64,000 nt of DNA from a virus, in the IMG/VR virus record IMGVR_UViG_3300017987_000005, positions 62,001-126,000 of that record; one strand, 5' to 3'. The notes under the pieces are model-generated. The model saw only the letters and a program-made list of their open reading frames with translations, was not told where the DNA came from and ran no database searches. Each line of letters opens with the position of its first letter. Positions within the stretch are counted from its first letter, which is position 1. The position numbers and the translations under genes were made by a program. Shown here piece after piece: positions 38,260-47,815 of the stretch.

Positions 38260-38320
38260 GTTCTATCTCCTTATGAAAAAAGTGGCGGTTACAAAATCGC
38301 GTTCCACTATAAAACGCTCA

Positions 38321-40990
38321 TCAAGAAGTGTTGTTCGCATTGATTTCAACACTTCCACTAATACTTCCAGTTACGTGACATCCGTTCACAATCGTATCTG
38401 CTCCTGATGTAAGTACTCCAATATTTCCTTCTATCTGGCTCCCTGTTACTTGGCTCCTATTTGAAAGGGTTAATGAATTGCATATTATTCTACTTCCCGA
38501 CACCTGGCAATCCAAGGCAGTCGTCGCATATATTTGAAAATCAGGCTGATGCCCGACTAAAGTACATCCTCTGAACGATGCTGCTGAAAATTCGGCTCTG
38601 AGATTCAACGCAGTAAAAGTAAGCGGCCCGCCTGAACGGAAAAACTCATAAGCTAAATTATTCAGGTGCACGTACGCTCCCGAATCGCTCAGACGTATCT
38701 TACTGTTATCGTCCATTATATCAAAACCGTTCGCATCGAAACGGATAATACAATCGGACATGTACACTTTTCCTCCGGCACCGCTATACTTTATGAATGT
38801 AAGCGTAGAAGCTCCTCCGATAACATCCCAATTACTATCATACAGCTTCGGTAGAAAAGTAACTCCGTTAATATTCCACGCTGAATTTCCTGTAGAACTG
38901 TATACTTGAATCAAATCCATCACAGTCTGTCCGGGGTCTATCGGCATTCTAATGACTCCACCTTGGATACTGGCGTTATCATTAAGAATTATCATCGGAT
39001 TCCCGGAACTATATGACATCGAAATATATACCTGTCCCGGATAGAATATAGATTCACTCCCTAATGTAATGCTCGCTGTATTCAAAAGCGAACCATTAAG
39101 ATGAAACTCACACGATGATGAAAAATTCATCACTCCGGCAGTTCCGTCCATATGCATTACGCCATTACCGCCTACCGTCCAATTAGAACTGAGATTATAT
39201 ATCCCAGTAAGTACTGCTGCTGCTCCGACTACGTTCGTAATTCCAGAACCGGTAAACTGACAGTTGGAAATATTAGCATAATTCCCAAAACTGACATTAC
39301 TGCTCGGCATATAGCAGTCGCTCATAAACGTATACGTCGTCGCTAATATTGTCCCAAGAGACAGTCTCAGTCTGGTGAAGCGCGAAACAGTCCCGCCATC
39401 AAATATATAAGTCTTTTTCCCTAAAGCGTTCACGTACATGTCGTTGACGGCAAGCTTTCCTGTAGTCTTCATCCACGAACCAGTGTACGTCGTCCCGGTT
39501 ATACTTATTTGAGTAGCTTCGCCATAACCTTCAATCGTTACATCGGCAGCTCCAAAATCAAAATCATTCCCCGCCCCTTTAGTTGTAAATGAGTATGCTC
39601 CAGGCATGAATGTAATCTTCGCCTGACCGCTCCCGCCGATGTCAGTAATTATCGCGTCAAGTTCAGAATTACTATCTCCGGGATACATTACATACTGACT
39701 GACTCCGTCTACAGCGGCACTCAATTCCGACAAAATAGTATCAACATCGGAACCAGAAATATGATTATCAACTCCTCCGCTTACATTCGTATATGATACG
39801 TTGTCAGCAGACGGCGCACTTCCCATCAAGTCAGAAGCATGGTATCCGTCAAGCGTATCGGCATCAAGGTATGAATGAGGCGAGCTTCCTTTCGGAACCA
39901 GCGAATTAAATCCACCGGTAACCTGATATGCATTGTTAAATTTCTTCCACCAGTTCGTAGAACCAGCATCGCGGCTGTTCCAAAAATGAGTGTGGACAGA
40001 ATTAATCCAGAACACTCCCTTTCCATCGTCAGCATCGTCATCAATGACCATGTTATACCAGCCATCAAAAATGACTTTATTCAGGAATATCCCGTCAATA
40101 TAATTTCCAGAAGGCATCACTTCAATAAACACGGGGTTAGTTATATTACTGCTGTTAACTTCAAAAATACAGTTGGTAAAATCAATAGATGACAGCCAAT
40201 TATACGAAGACCCCATATACTGTCCGAACGAGAAAAATCCCCCTTCACCAGCTCCATTATCAATGGAGATGTACATATTCTCGAACTTCCAGTCATAATC
40301 ATCTATATTAGCTCCGGGCTGAATCCTGAAGAATCCCTGCTCCTGTGGGGCCATTGGTCCAACTGCGGTAAAATCGACATTAATTTTAATCCCGTATTCA
40401 AACCATACATATTTATCAGCAACATTAGTGATATACATGTACGCACTTGTCGTTATATGGTCAAACGTCAGGTCATTCGTTCCGATTACGGCAATAGTTC
40501 TCTTTGTGGCATCCTGCATCGCAGTAATGAAGTCACCTTCAGGGTCGGCATCGTTTTCCGTATCAATCACAGCATCCCACACAACTACTCCGCTGGCAGA
40601 CATCGGTCCAGGACGATACTCTCCTTCAGTATCATTATAAATCAGAACCTCTCCGTCATTCGGTACAATCGTGCTGCTTACATCCTCGTGGTCTTTGATG
40701 CTTCCGTCATCGCCATGCCCAATATATACAAAATCCCGCTCAATCGGGTCAAACCCGAGCTTATCAATATATACTTTCAATGCTCCTTTGTATTCGACCC
40801 AAAACTCATAATACCCGTTGAGCAATGTCTGAAGTGAACCGATAGGTGAACCGCCCGTCTGATTTGCATACATATCAACAGGTGTCGTGGTTCCGGCTTC
40901 GTACGCATTGACATCAGCTCCAGCGAGCGTAGTCATTACGTTATTAGCCCCCTCAAACCAAGCGGTTCCGAATACTTTAACTCGTGCCAT
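38321..40990 (-). CDS. Large tail-fibre or spike protein with beta-helix, 889 aa
   Basis: Residues 1 to about 95 (VKVFGTAWFEGANNVMTTLA, YEAGTTTPVDMYANQTGG) form the domain shared with the proteins at 37095 and 47483. A connector with SGGVDNHISGSDVDTILSEL follows near 400, similar to the 1045-residue fibre, then a beta-helix from about 440 to 870 rich in Asn, Gly, Ser and Tyr (ISNCQFTGSGITNVVG). It ends VEINANNTS. A mounting domain, a connector and a beta-helix are the typical parts of a phage tailspike; hydrolase activity is possible but no active site is seen. Confidence 0.83.
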   Translation of the reverse strand: MARVKVFGTAWFEGANNVMTTLAGADVNAYEAGTTTPVDMYANQTGGSPIGSLQTLLNGYYEFWVEYKGALKVYIDKLGFDPIERDFVYIGHGDDGSIKDHEDVSSTIVPNDGEVLIYNDTEGEYRPGPMSASGVVVWDAVIDTENDADPEGDFITAMQDATKRTIAVIGTNDLTFDHITTSAYMYITNVADKYVWFEYGIKINVDFTAVGPMAPQEQGFFRIQPGANIDDYDWKFENMYISIDNGAGEGGFFSFGQYMGSSYNWLSSIDFTNCIFEVNSSNITNPVFIEVMPSGNYIDGIFLNKVIFDGWYNMVIDDDADDGKGVFWINSVHTHFWNSRDAGSTNWWKKFNNAYQVTGGFNSLVPKGSSPHSYLDADTLDGYHASDLMGSAPSADNVSYTNVSGGVDNHISGSDVDTILSELSAAVDGVSQYVMYPGDSNSELDAIITDIGGSGQAKITFMPGAYSFTTKGAGNDFDFGAADVTIEGYGEATQISITGTTYTGSWMKTTGKLAVNDMYVNALGKKTYIFDGGTVSRFTRLRLSLGTILATTYTFMSDCYMPSSNVSFGNYANISNCQFTGSGITNVVGAAAVLTGIYNLSSNWTVGGNGVMHMDGTAGVMNFSSSCEFHLNGSLLNTASITLGSESIFYPGQVYISMSYSSGNPMIILNDNASIQGGVIRMPIDPGQTVMDLIQVYSSTGNSAWNINGVTFLPKLYDSNWDVIGGASTLTFIKYSGAGGKVYMSDCIIRFDANGFDIMDDNSKIRLSDSGAYVHLNNLAYEFFRSGGPLTFTALNLRAEFSAASFRGCTLVGHQPDFQIYATTALDCQVSGSRIICNSLTLSNRSQVTGSQIEGNIGVLTSGADTIVNGCHVTGSISGSVEINANNTS

Positions 40991-41004
40991 TATCTATCCT
41001 CACT

Positions 41005-41020
41005 TTGCAATCAATTGCAT
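41005..41020. repeat. TTGCAA palindrome upstream of the 889-aa fibre gene
   Basis: TTGCAATCAATTGCAT on the plus strand fills the gap between the 279- and 889-residue genes and ends 4 nt before AGGATAGATA, the ribosome binding region of the fibre gene. Confidence 0.75.
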
Positions 41021-41859
41021 TATGTCGTAGGAGCAAACTGAATATCAATAGTCAGCGGCTCCTCTCCTTCTATCTCTGCTGTAACAGTAGCGATAGTCGT
41101 TTCTGTAACTGACGTTAAATCTGTTTCGGCTACTCCATCAGTCATCGTAACCTGTAACGAACTTAAGCTTCCCCTGGTTGTCTTAAATACGACTACTGTC
41201 GTATCATCATCTTTGGTATCTCCTGCGCGGTCTTTTGCAGTAACGGTAATTGTACATGAGCTTGTCCCGTTCGCTGGAATATCTGGAATACCATCGTAAG
41301 GCTGGTATGAATCAATAGCATCTGTAGATATTTCAAATGTAGCCACAGCTAACCACTCAGTTCTCGAAACTTCCCCAGCATATATCGGGCAATCATAATG
41401 AGCTTTCCCCATAGTCAATGTATAATCATCTGCTGTAAGATATTCTGGATTCTCGTCATCCATATTTATAGGGGTGTTCTCAAAAGCATTTCGAACAGCA
41501 GTCTCATCAATACGGGCAAAATCCCACTCAGTTTCTTCCCCCGTACCCCTGAGAATAGTGTTAATGTCATCTGCCGGGAGCCATTTATCAGGAGGAGCTG
41601 AATCGAACACGACATTACATATCCCCGGAACCGCTCCTTCAGCAGATACGAATAAACAATCTTTAACAGGGTTGCTCCATGTACAGTTGGTAAACAAAGC
41701 ATATGAAAAATCAACATGCTCAATCATAGCATCGCCAGCAGTATTTTGGAAAACGCAATTAGTAAACGTTGACCCGCGCTCATCCCGATAAAACCCACCA
41801 TCTGTCAAATCTGAAGTAAGGTCGTCAATTGTCAAAGTTACATCACTATAATTATTCAT
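41020..41859 (-). CDS. Pentapeptide-like and Ig-like tail protein, 279 aa
   Basis: Paralogue of the protein at 24258-25043: the N-terminal region has STFTNCVFQNTAGDAM and FTNCTWSNPVKDCLF turns, a YTLTMGKAHYDC segment sits in the middle, and the C-terminal Ig-like domain reads ANGTSSCTITVTAKDRAGD then VFKTTRGSLSSLQVTM. The Big_1-type Ig domain binds surfaces in other phages. Its gene sits between the two largest fibres, just as its paralogue follows another fibre, suggesting it attaches to or decorates the fibre. Confidence 0.78.
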   Translation of the reverse strand: MNNYSDVTLTIDDLTSDLTDGGFYRDERGSTFTNCVFQNTAGDAMIEHVDFSYALFTNCTWSNPVKDCLFVSAEGAVPGICNVVFDSAPPDKWLPADDINTILRGTGEETEWDFARIDETAVRNAFENTPINMDDENPEYLTADDYTLTMGKAHYDCPIYAGEVSRTEWLAVATFEISTDAIDSYQPYDGIPDIPANGTSSCTITVTAKDRAGDTKDDDTTVVVFKTTRGSLSSLQVTMTDGVAETDLTSVTETTIATVTAEIEGEEPLTIDIQFAPTT

Positions 41860-41870
41860 ATACTAATCCT

Positions 41871-44800
41871 CTATTGGGTCTCTATGGAGGACAGGGTCTC
41901 TGCGGCTCCGGCTGACATCCTCACATAAGAATTCTGCTTAACCACTGCCTGAGTACCACCCCAATTCATTAGAATATCCGGGTAAAACCAACCCTCTACA
42001 TCTCCACACTCGTACATCAACCATACATGCATTGGGAAAAAATAATAGTATGATGTGCTCAATGTACCTATCTGTGTGTGAAAAGTTACCGTGCCAGTGA
42101 CTCCCGCAGTGCTATCGTTTCCAGAAGACCGCACCCATATATCTTGCCCGGTCAAAGCATTAAGCCCCCAACTCTTATAACCACCAACCGATGCTGTCGT
42201 CCTATAAGCTCCTGGGCCACCAAAATAATCACTGCCGACCGAAACATCAAGGTTATGCTCCTCAGTAAACCCATAAATACCCCCAAAACTGTCTGTTTCC
42301 ATGCTCGGAAAGTTAAACCTGAGCTGAATGATTCCTGTTGAGGTTCCCGGCCTACCTACTACGAGAATAAAATACTCTATAATATAGGTTACTCCGGCCT
42401 CTACCCTGACTCCCAACCGATTTCCCGTATTTCCTACCGACGTCCAAGAATTGTCACTTAGACCAAAATCAGTGCGCAGGACATTCCCCCTGAATCTAAG
42501 CGGGCTCCATGAAATACTCCCAACACTCTCACTTGCATATGCAGATGAGCTCATCCTGAGATTATTGCGAAACCGGTCATAAGAAGGGCTATAATAATAA
42601 GGAGCTACATAAGTATCTGCATAAGAAGTAACTCCTCCCGTATCAACATAAAAAGTCCCATCACAAGTAACTTCACGCCACCTTACGGTATTATACAAAT
42701 ACATATTTCCTGTGACGTACACACGGCTACAGGAACCTTGCGGTCCCGGCTGATAATAATCTCCGTCTACAAGTCCATGAGATACATCGCAAAATGTTCC
42801 CAGTTGGATTTCATACGTAAACTCACCAGAACCAGAAGACATATAAAAATCATGTAGACCGACCCACGTCGAACCGTAAATACGTCCACAGCTATTTACC
42901 ATCTTTACTCCACGTGCAGACGCGTACGCACCAAGATTAAGAGTCGCTATATTACTGCATACGATATTAGATACTTGAGCACCTTGTCCCATCTGCACTT
43001 GATAAGAAGACGATATATTCAAAAACGTACAATTGCTAACATTAATCGGATATGATATCGAACTGCCAAAAATTGCTGAATTACAACTATCATTTCCATC
43101 TATCCTAATATTATCGTAAACCACGCCATAGCCTGACGGCGTTCCAAAACTGCATACGTACTCGCTAGGCGTCCCGGAAGCAAGTTCAGTAATATTAATA
43201 TTTCTAAAAATACATCCGTTTCCTGGAGCTGTTATAGTTACACATGTCCCACCACCAGAAGCACAGTTAAATTCTTTAATTGTAACATCTTGTATGGAAA
43301 TTTCCTCATAAGCAACTCCGCTATAAATAGCATTATATGTATAATCATTACCATCAATAATAACATTATGTATCTTTGTTCTCGCTCCATTTATCGAGAT
43401 TACTTTTGATTTGGTACTTCCGGTAAGAATAATAGTACAATCAATTAAAGCTGAGTCAGCCGCCATAGTTATTTTATTAGTATCCGACGTCGGGGTAAAA
43501 TATAGCTCTAATCCCCTAACTACACATCCAGCACTCAGGGCAAGAGTATTATTTCCCATAACAAGTCTTGAAACATGATTAGGGGTACCTGACGGACCAT
43601 TGCCGACTAGCGCAACATCTTGAGGAAGGGTAACATTCCCCGACTCAGTAGTACTCCCTATGACAGACCACACTGAACCAGCTTGACTGGGACTTCCGGA
43701 AACGGCTGCTCCTACTGTAGAAAAATCGCCGTTCCCTCCGGCATCAATCAAAGTGTCCCAATCGCCCTGATGCTTATGGAGTGTAACTTTACTTCCATCA
43801 GTAAGGGAATCTAACTCTGCTCCGGTTGCTGATGTATCTGAATGCGATGCTATCGTATGAGATGGAGCAGAATGTGAATGCAATGCATCAGCATTACCAC
43901 CACCAGTCAACGTATTAAGCTCCGCTCCAGTTGCAGTTGTATCGCTATGAGACGCTATTGTATGAGATTCTGCGTGTCTCGCTGCGGTATTAGCGGAAAC
44001 GTTGGTATTATTAGACACTTCAGTATCAAAATCAGATATTTGAGAAGCTGTACCTATAGTTCCGGAATGGTTTGCAGACCCGTGACTCGAAGGAGCTGCT
44101 CCTACGTCAGCAGCATCTAAGCTGTGTGGATTTCCCGTAGTTACTTGGCTGTGATTATATGCGGTAGACAGGTTGGTGCGCTCTCCGGACGTAATTATTT
44201 GTCCAGAACCGGCACTAGAAACATCATCAAGCTCAGTTACGTTATGTCCAGATAAATCTAAACTAACTGGGACAAGTTGCGTCCACACAGCAGCTCCGGT
44301 AGAATTATCTACACACACCCATAATGAATCAGTAGATTCCTGTATCCAAAAATCTCCGCGCTCATATCCATCATCAACATCATAAGCAGACGAAGGTGTT
44401 CCAGAAGCATCTCTATGAACTCGTGAATTCCATTTAGTATGTATTCCTCCATCTGTTTCCGAACCGAATACTTTAACATCGATGAAAACATTTCTATCGT
44501 CGGTACTCCCTTCACCTATAGTAAGGTCACCTTCGATAGTCCCAAAGGCATAAACATTGTCAGCACCGCTTAAACTACAGTCACCAGCGCAGTGAAAATT
44601 ACTTATAACATTTCTTTGCCCACTAGGATTGCGAATATCCCAAGAACCGGAAACTGTATTCGATATTGATATGTTTGATATGTTACATCTCCACGACCCT
44701 ATATACATACCATAACCGCTAGTAGTCCCGTCGCCGCATCCCCGAGCAACTATATTAGAGCCTTGAACTGCTCCGGAGAAATAAAACCCTCTATCACAAT

Positions 44801-45911
44801 CATAAGCTGTTACGTTACTTAAAGCGCATCTTCCAGAAGTTACTTGCATTCCGATAAAACACTGCGTGAAACTGCAATCTGAAACGCTCATTGCTCCTTC
44901 TATATCGCTGTAAATATACAGCCCTACATTTACATTACTTCCGCCGTTGATATGCAAATGCTCTACAGAACAAGGTTTAGTTGCGGTATTTCCTGATAAG
45001 TATACTGCATCGTTAGCGGACGAGGCAGTAGCAAAATCTTCCATCGTAATTCTTTGTATGGTTGAGCCGCCTACATTCGGAGATAGTAAATATACCCCTC
45101 GACCGTAATCAGTATCTACTCCAGATATATAAATATCTCTCAAACTGAAATTCTCTGCTCCGTTACATTCAAGAGCATTATATAAGTAATTGTTTCCAAG
45201 TATCCGCGTATTACTGATAATACACCCGGAGTTGAAATATATCCCTTGGCTACCGACGGTTCCGGAATAGTCAAGAACACAGTTTTCGAATATAGTATCT
45301 ATAGATAATGTTATTTTATTGGAATCTGAATTTGGAGTTATATCAAAATATATTCCATCAATCCTTGAACCAGCACCTCCTTGGAATGAATAACTCCCTA
45401 AAACAACTCTAACAGGTTGGTTGCTATCGCGCTGGCTGGCTAAAGCAAACATAGTAACTCCTGCCTGGAGCGTTATATTACTAGTTTCAGTATACGTTCC
45501 GGGAGCTAACGCTATAACATCTCCTTGGGCAGGAGAGTCTGCTACATATGCTGATATAGAAGTATAATTTCCTCCTGAAGGCGCGATGAGATAATCATAC
45601 GGCATCTGATGTTCATGCAAAGCAGATTTACTTCCATCAGTCAACTCTTCCAGTTCAGCCCCGGTAACATCGGTGGCTCCGTCAGCTCCCGACACGTCAG
45701 AATAATCAAGACTATGCGGATTACCTGTCGTCTGCTGAGTATGTTCTACAACTGCTTTACCGCCCATCTGGACGTTGGCGTTGTTAATTGCTACATATAA
45801 TTTTTCATCATCGGTGTCATCAGTAACTATCGGTCTACCATCGGCACCAGTAGCGGATGGAATACTTGCTTCCGCTCCGTATAAAAATCTAATCGGGACT
45901 TCTTCAGCCAT
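41871..45911 (-). CDS. Giant duplicated beta-helix tail fibre, 1346 aa
   Basis: The N terminus AEEVPIRFLYGAEASI matches the next upstream gene product (AEAVPIRFYYGTRSGF), so both are mounted in the same way. Two beta-helix domains follow, about 105 to 480 and about 725 to 1130, each opening with a GG-N-(Y/D)-(T/F)-S segment and GxxTExxNxTLxxxVxxxxxG, and are clearly duplicates. Between them are SHSDTTATGAELNTLTGGG and LHSHS/LHKHQ modules. The last 200 residues form a different beta domain. This is likely the longest fibre or tailspike of the phage. Confidence 0.85.
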   Translation of the reverse strand: MAEEVPIRFLYGAEASIPSATGADGRPIVTDDTDDEKLYVAINNANVQMGGKAVVEHTQQTTGNPHSLDYSDVSGADGATDVTGAELEELTDGSKSALHEHQMPYDYLIAPSGGNYTSISAYVADSPAQGDVIALAPGTYTETSNITLQAGVTMFALASQRDSNQPVRVVLGSYSFQGGAGSRIDGIYFDITPNSDSNKITLSIDTIFENCVLDYSGTVGSQGIYFNSGCIISNTRILGNNYLYNALECNGAENFSLRDIYISGVDTDYGRGVYLLSPNVGGSTIQRITMEDFATASSANDAVYLSGNTATKPCSVEHLHINGGSNVNVGLYIYSDIEGAMSVSDCSFTQCFIGMQVTSGRCALSNVTAYDCDRGFYFSGAVQGSNIVARGCGDGTTSGYGMYIGSWRCNISNISISNTVSGSWDIRNPSGQRNVISNFHCAGDCSLSGADNVYAFGTIEGDLTIGEGSTDDRNVFIDVKVFGSETDGGIHTKWNSRVHRDASGTPSSAYDVDDGYERGDFWIQESTDSLWVCVDNSTGAAVWTQLVPVSLDLSGHNVTELDDVSSAGSGQIITSGERTNLSTAYNHSQVTTGNPHSLDAADVGAAPSSHGSANHSGTIGTASQISDFDTEVSNNTNVSANTAARHAESHTIASHSDTTATGAELNTLTGGGNADALHSHSAPSHTIASHSDTSATGAELDSLTDGSKVTLHKHQGDWDTLIDAGGNGDFSTVGAAVSGSPSQAGSVWSVIGSTTESGNVTLPQDVALVGNGPSGTPNHVSRLVMGNNTLALSAGCVVRGLELYFTPTSDTNKITMAADSALIDCTIILTGSTKSKVISINGARTKIHNVIIDGNDYTYNAIYSGVAYEEISIQDVTIKEFNCASGGGTCVTITAPGNGCIFRNINITELASGTPSEYVCSFGTPSGYGVVYDNIRIDGNDSCNSAIFGSSISYPINVSNCTFLNISSSYQVQMGQGAQVSNIVCSNIATLNLGAYASARGVKMVNSCGRIYGSTWVGLHDFYMSSGSGEFTYEIQLGTFCDVSHGLVDGDYYQPGPQGSCSRVYVTGNMYLYNTVRWREVTCDGTFYVDTGGVTSYADTYVAPYYYSPSYDRFRNNLRMSSSAYASESVGSISWSPLRFRGNVLRTDFGLSDNSWTSVGNTGNRLGVRVEAGVTYIIEYFILVVGRPGTSTGIIQLRFNFPSMETDSFGGIYGFTEEHNLDVSVGSDYFGGPGAYRTTASVGGYKSWGLNALTGQDIWVRSSGNDSTAGVTGTVTFHTQIGTLSTSYYYFFPMHVWLMYECGDVEGWFYPDILMNWGGTQAVVKQNSYVRMSAGAAETLSSIETQ

Positions 45912-45925
45912 TCTCTATATCCTCC

Positions 45926-45941
45926 GTGCAATCACCTGCAA
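45926..45941. repeat. TTGCAA palindrome abutting the SD of the 1346-aa fibre gene
   Basis: GTGCAATCACCTGCAA on the plus strand. On the minus strand it ends immediately before GGAGG, the ribosome binding site of the 1346-residue gene. Confidence 0.75.
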
Positions 45942-45945
45942 TTTT

Positions 45946-45973
45946 GGGAGGGGAGGCTCATTCCTCCCCTCCC
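45946..45973 (-). promoter_or_regulatory. Perfect 11-bp GC-rich hairpin without U-tract
   Basis: GGGAGGGGAGG pairs with CCTCCCCTCCC with a 6-nt loop, between the 487- and 1346-residue genes. The following bases on the minus strand are AAAATTGC, so it is not an intrinsic terminator. It lies 5 bp from the TTGCAA palindrome. Confidence 0.65.
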
Positions 45974-45987
45974 TATGATTGCTCGTT

Positions 45988-47451
45988 TTAGAAGGTTCCT
46001 CCTGCCACCGGACCCCATTTAATTCCGAGAGTTTCCCCGGAATCAGCAATCAGAACATAATTGTCTGTCCCGGCTGCAAGAATTCCAGGGGTATCATCAG
46101 CAGACGCTCCAATAAGTTCACCCTTCCCGGAAAAGGATGTTCCCATAATAGCACCAGCCGCAGCAACATTGGTCGCATCAGTCACATCGGCACTGTCTTC
46201 AATCCCATCCAGTTTACTTGCGTAAGTGGAGGTCATGTAACCATTCTGTCCAGATGTAGCGGCTTGTGTCGCAACAGTATGCTGAGCATTGGTCAAATGG
46301 TAACGCTCTGATGCAGTTCCGCCCTGAATGTTAGCCATATCATTGTGGTTCTCAGTAGCAGCGCGTTTCACCCATGCGGACCCATTGTATACGCGAGTCT
46401 CATTGGTATCCTCTACCCACGCAGCCCAACCTTCATTCGGCGTATAGGCATCCCAAGTAGACCCGTTGAACTCAACGAGGTCTCCGGCAGAAGCACCGTC
46501 CCAGTTCGCATGAGGAGCACCGCCGTCGCCGGCGAGGATGAAACGATTTCCAGTAGTTTCACTCGGAGGAGCGACTGTATTGTCGGTAATATAACTGAGG
46601 ACAGAGTCCTGCCAGTCGAGTCCGTCAATAGCTGACTGAATCTCGGAGTCAATTTTCGATGCTGACCAGAGGTCGGCAGAAGTATCACCAGAGTCATTCA
46701 GCTTGTAACTCGCGTCAGTCGGAAGTCCATTCGCATCCGCTTCAAGCAGATTACCGGTCGTCGCGGTACCCGTATGGTCGGATGCACTGTCAATCGCATG
46801 CTGGCGAGTGTGTAAGTCCGAGTGGTCATACGTACTTTCGTGCGAAGTCACGGCTCCAGCATCTTCATAATCAGAATCACTCTTCCCCGAATCTTTAGGC
46901 AGACCATTCGAGTCAAAAGATACGAAATTGTCCTCAGTAGCTCCTGACACTCCGTCGTGGTCAGAAGTACTGTCAATCGCGTGGTCACGATTGTGGTGGT
47001 CATCAGCTCCTACGCCACCAAGGTCATCGTGCTGCAATACTGCGGACTCCCAACTGTCACCGTCACCGCGAAGAACATTACCATCAGTCGGAGTCGCAAC
47101 TCCAACATCAGTAAGGTCACTCAACTGCTGAGCACCAGTGGAAATCGTCTCCCAGGTCGAACCGTTCGAAATGTACAGCGTATCGCTGGACGTGTCAAAA
47201 ATCAACAGACCGCTGGCAGCTCCGAACGCATCGGCAGCACTGTCAGTCGGTGTCGAACCTGTGGACTGGGTCTTAACTGCTCCACGGAGAAAGTTAAGGT
47301 TCCCGGAACTAGGCGCATCGGTAGAATGCGCAACAACAATTGCGTTTAGGTCAGTCAAAAAATAAGGCTGACCTATTTCGGATGCATCACTTACTGAATC
47401 AAATCCGGAACGCGTACCGTAATAAAATCTAATCGGAACAGCTTCAGCCAT
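45988..47451 (-). CDS. Tail-fibre protein, 487 aa
   Basis: The start AEAVPIRFYYGTRSGFDSVS is a mounting segment shared with the 1346-residue fibre. The middle has repeated His/Asp-rich units (DDHHNRDHAIDSTSDHDGV, SDLHTRQHAIDSASDHTGT), shared with the 624-residue fibre, and the C-terminal third includes QSAIDGLDWQDSVLSYITDN and VEFNGSTWDAYTPNEGW, as in common phage tail-fibre tips. A slender fibre with metal-binding His turns is likely. GC-rich hairpin follows. Confidence 0.8.
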   Translation of the reverse strand: MAEAVPIRFYYGTRSGFDSVSDASEIGQPYFLTDLNAIVVAHSTDAPSSGNLNFLRGAVKTQSTGSTPTDSAADAFGAASGLLIFDTSSDTLYISNGSTWETISTGAQQLSDLTDVGVATPTDGNVLRGDGDSWESAVLQHDDLGGVGADDHHNRDHAIDSTSDHDGVSGATEDNFVSFDSNGLPKDSGKSDSDYEDAGAVTSHESTYDHSDLHTRQHAIDSASDHTGTATTGNLLEADANGLPTDASYKLNDSGDTSADLWSASKIDSEIQSAIDGLDWQDSVLSYITDNTVAPPSETTGNRFILAGDGGAPHANWDGASAGDLVEFNGSTWDAYTPNEGWAAWVEDTNETRVYNGSAWVKRAATENHNDMANIQGGTASERYHLTNAQHTVATQAATSGQNGYMTSTYASKLDGIEDSADVTDATNVAAAGAIMGTSFSGKGELIGASADDTPGILAAGTDNYVLIADSGETLGIKWGPVAGGTF

Positions 47452-47482
47452 AGCTATATCTCCTTAAACAATATGGCCTTTA

Positions 47483-47815
47483 TTAAAAAGTGCCTCCATA
47501 AATTATCATGTCAGCAGGCGGCGTACCAATATGGTCCCGAACAATCGGAGTATATCCAAACTTGGTAATCTCCACCTTAATCAATCCTTCAAACTCTATC
47601 CAAAACTGAAAATACCCATTAGCATCGGTCTTCAAACCTGCGCCAGGAGGACTGGGCCAAAATGGTGTTCCCCCTGTCTTCGTAGCATACATGGGTATCG
47701 CAGTAGTAGTCCCTGCTTCATAACATTTAACGTCAGCGACGTCGAGCATAACCATCTCGCTGCTAGTACCTTTATAGAACGCGGTACCTTGAATCTTCTT
47801 TCGTGTTAATGCCAT
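47483..47815 (-). CDS. Stand-alone copy of the shared fibre N-terminal domain, 110 aa
   Basis: The whole protein consists of the domain found at the start of the proteins at 37095 and 38321: KKIQGTAFYKGTSSEMVMLD, YEAGTTTAIPMYATKTGG, NGYFQFWIEFEGLIKVEITK. It has nothing after it but a short tail. It may be a cap or adaptor that mounts other proteins, or a remnant of a fibre that lost its distal part. Its ATG touches the stop of the gpI-like gene (47815). Confidence 0.75.
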   Translation of the reverse strand: MALTRKKIQGTAFYKGTSSEMVMLDVADVKCYEAGTTTAIPMYATKTGGTPFWPSPPGAGLKTDANGYFQFWIEFEGLIKVEITKFGYTPIVRDHIGTPPADMIIYGGTF

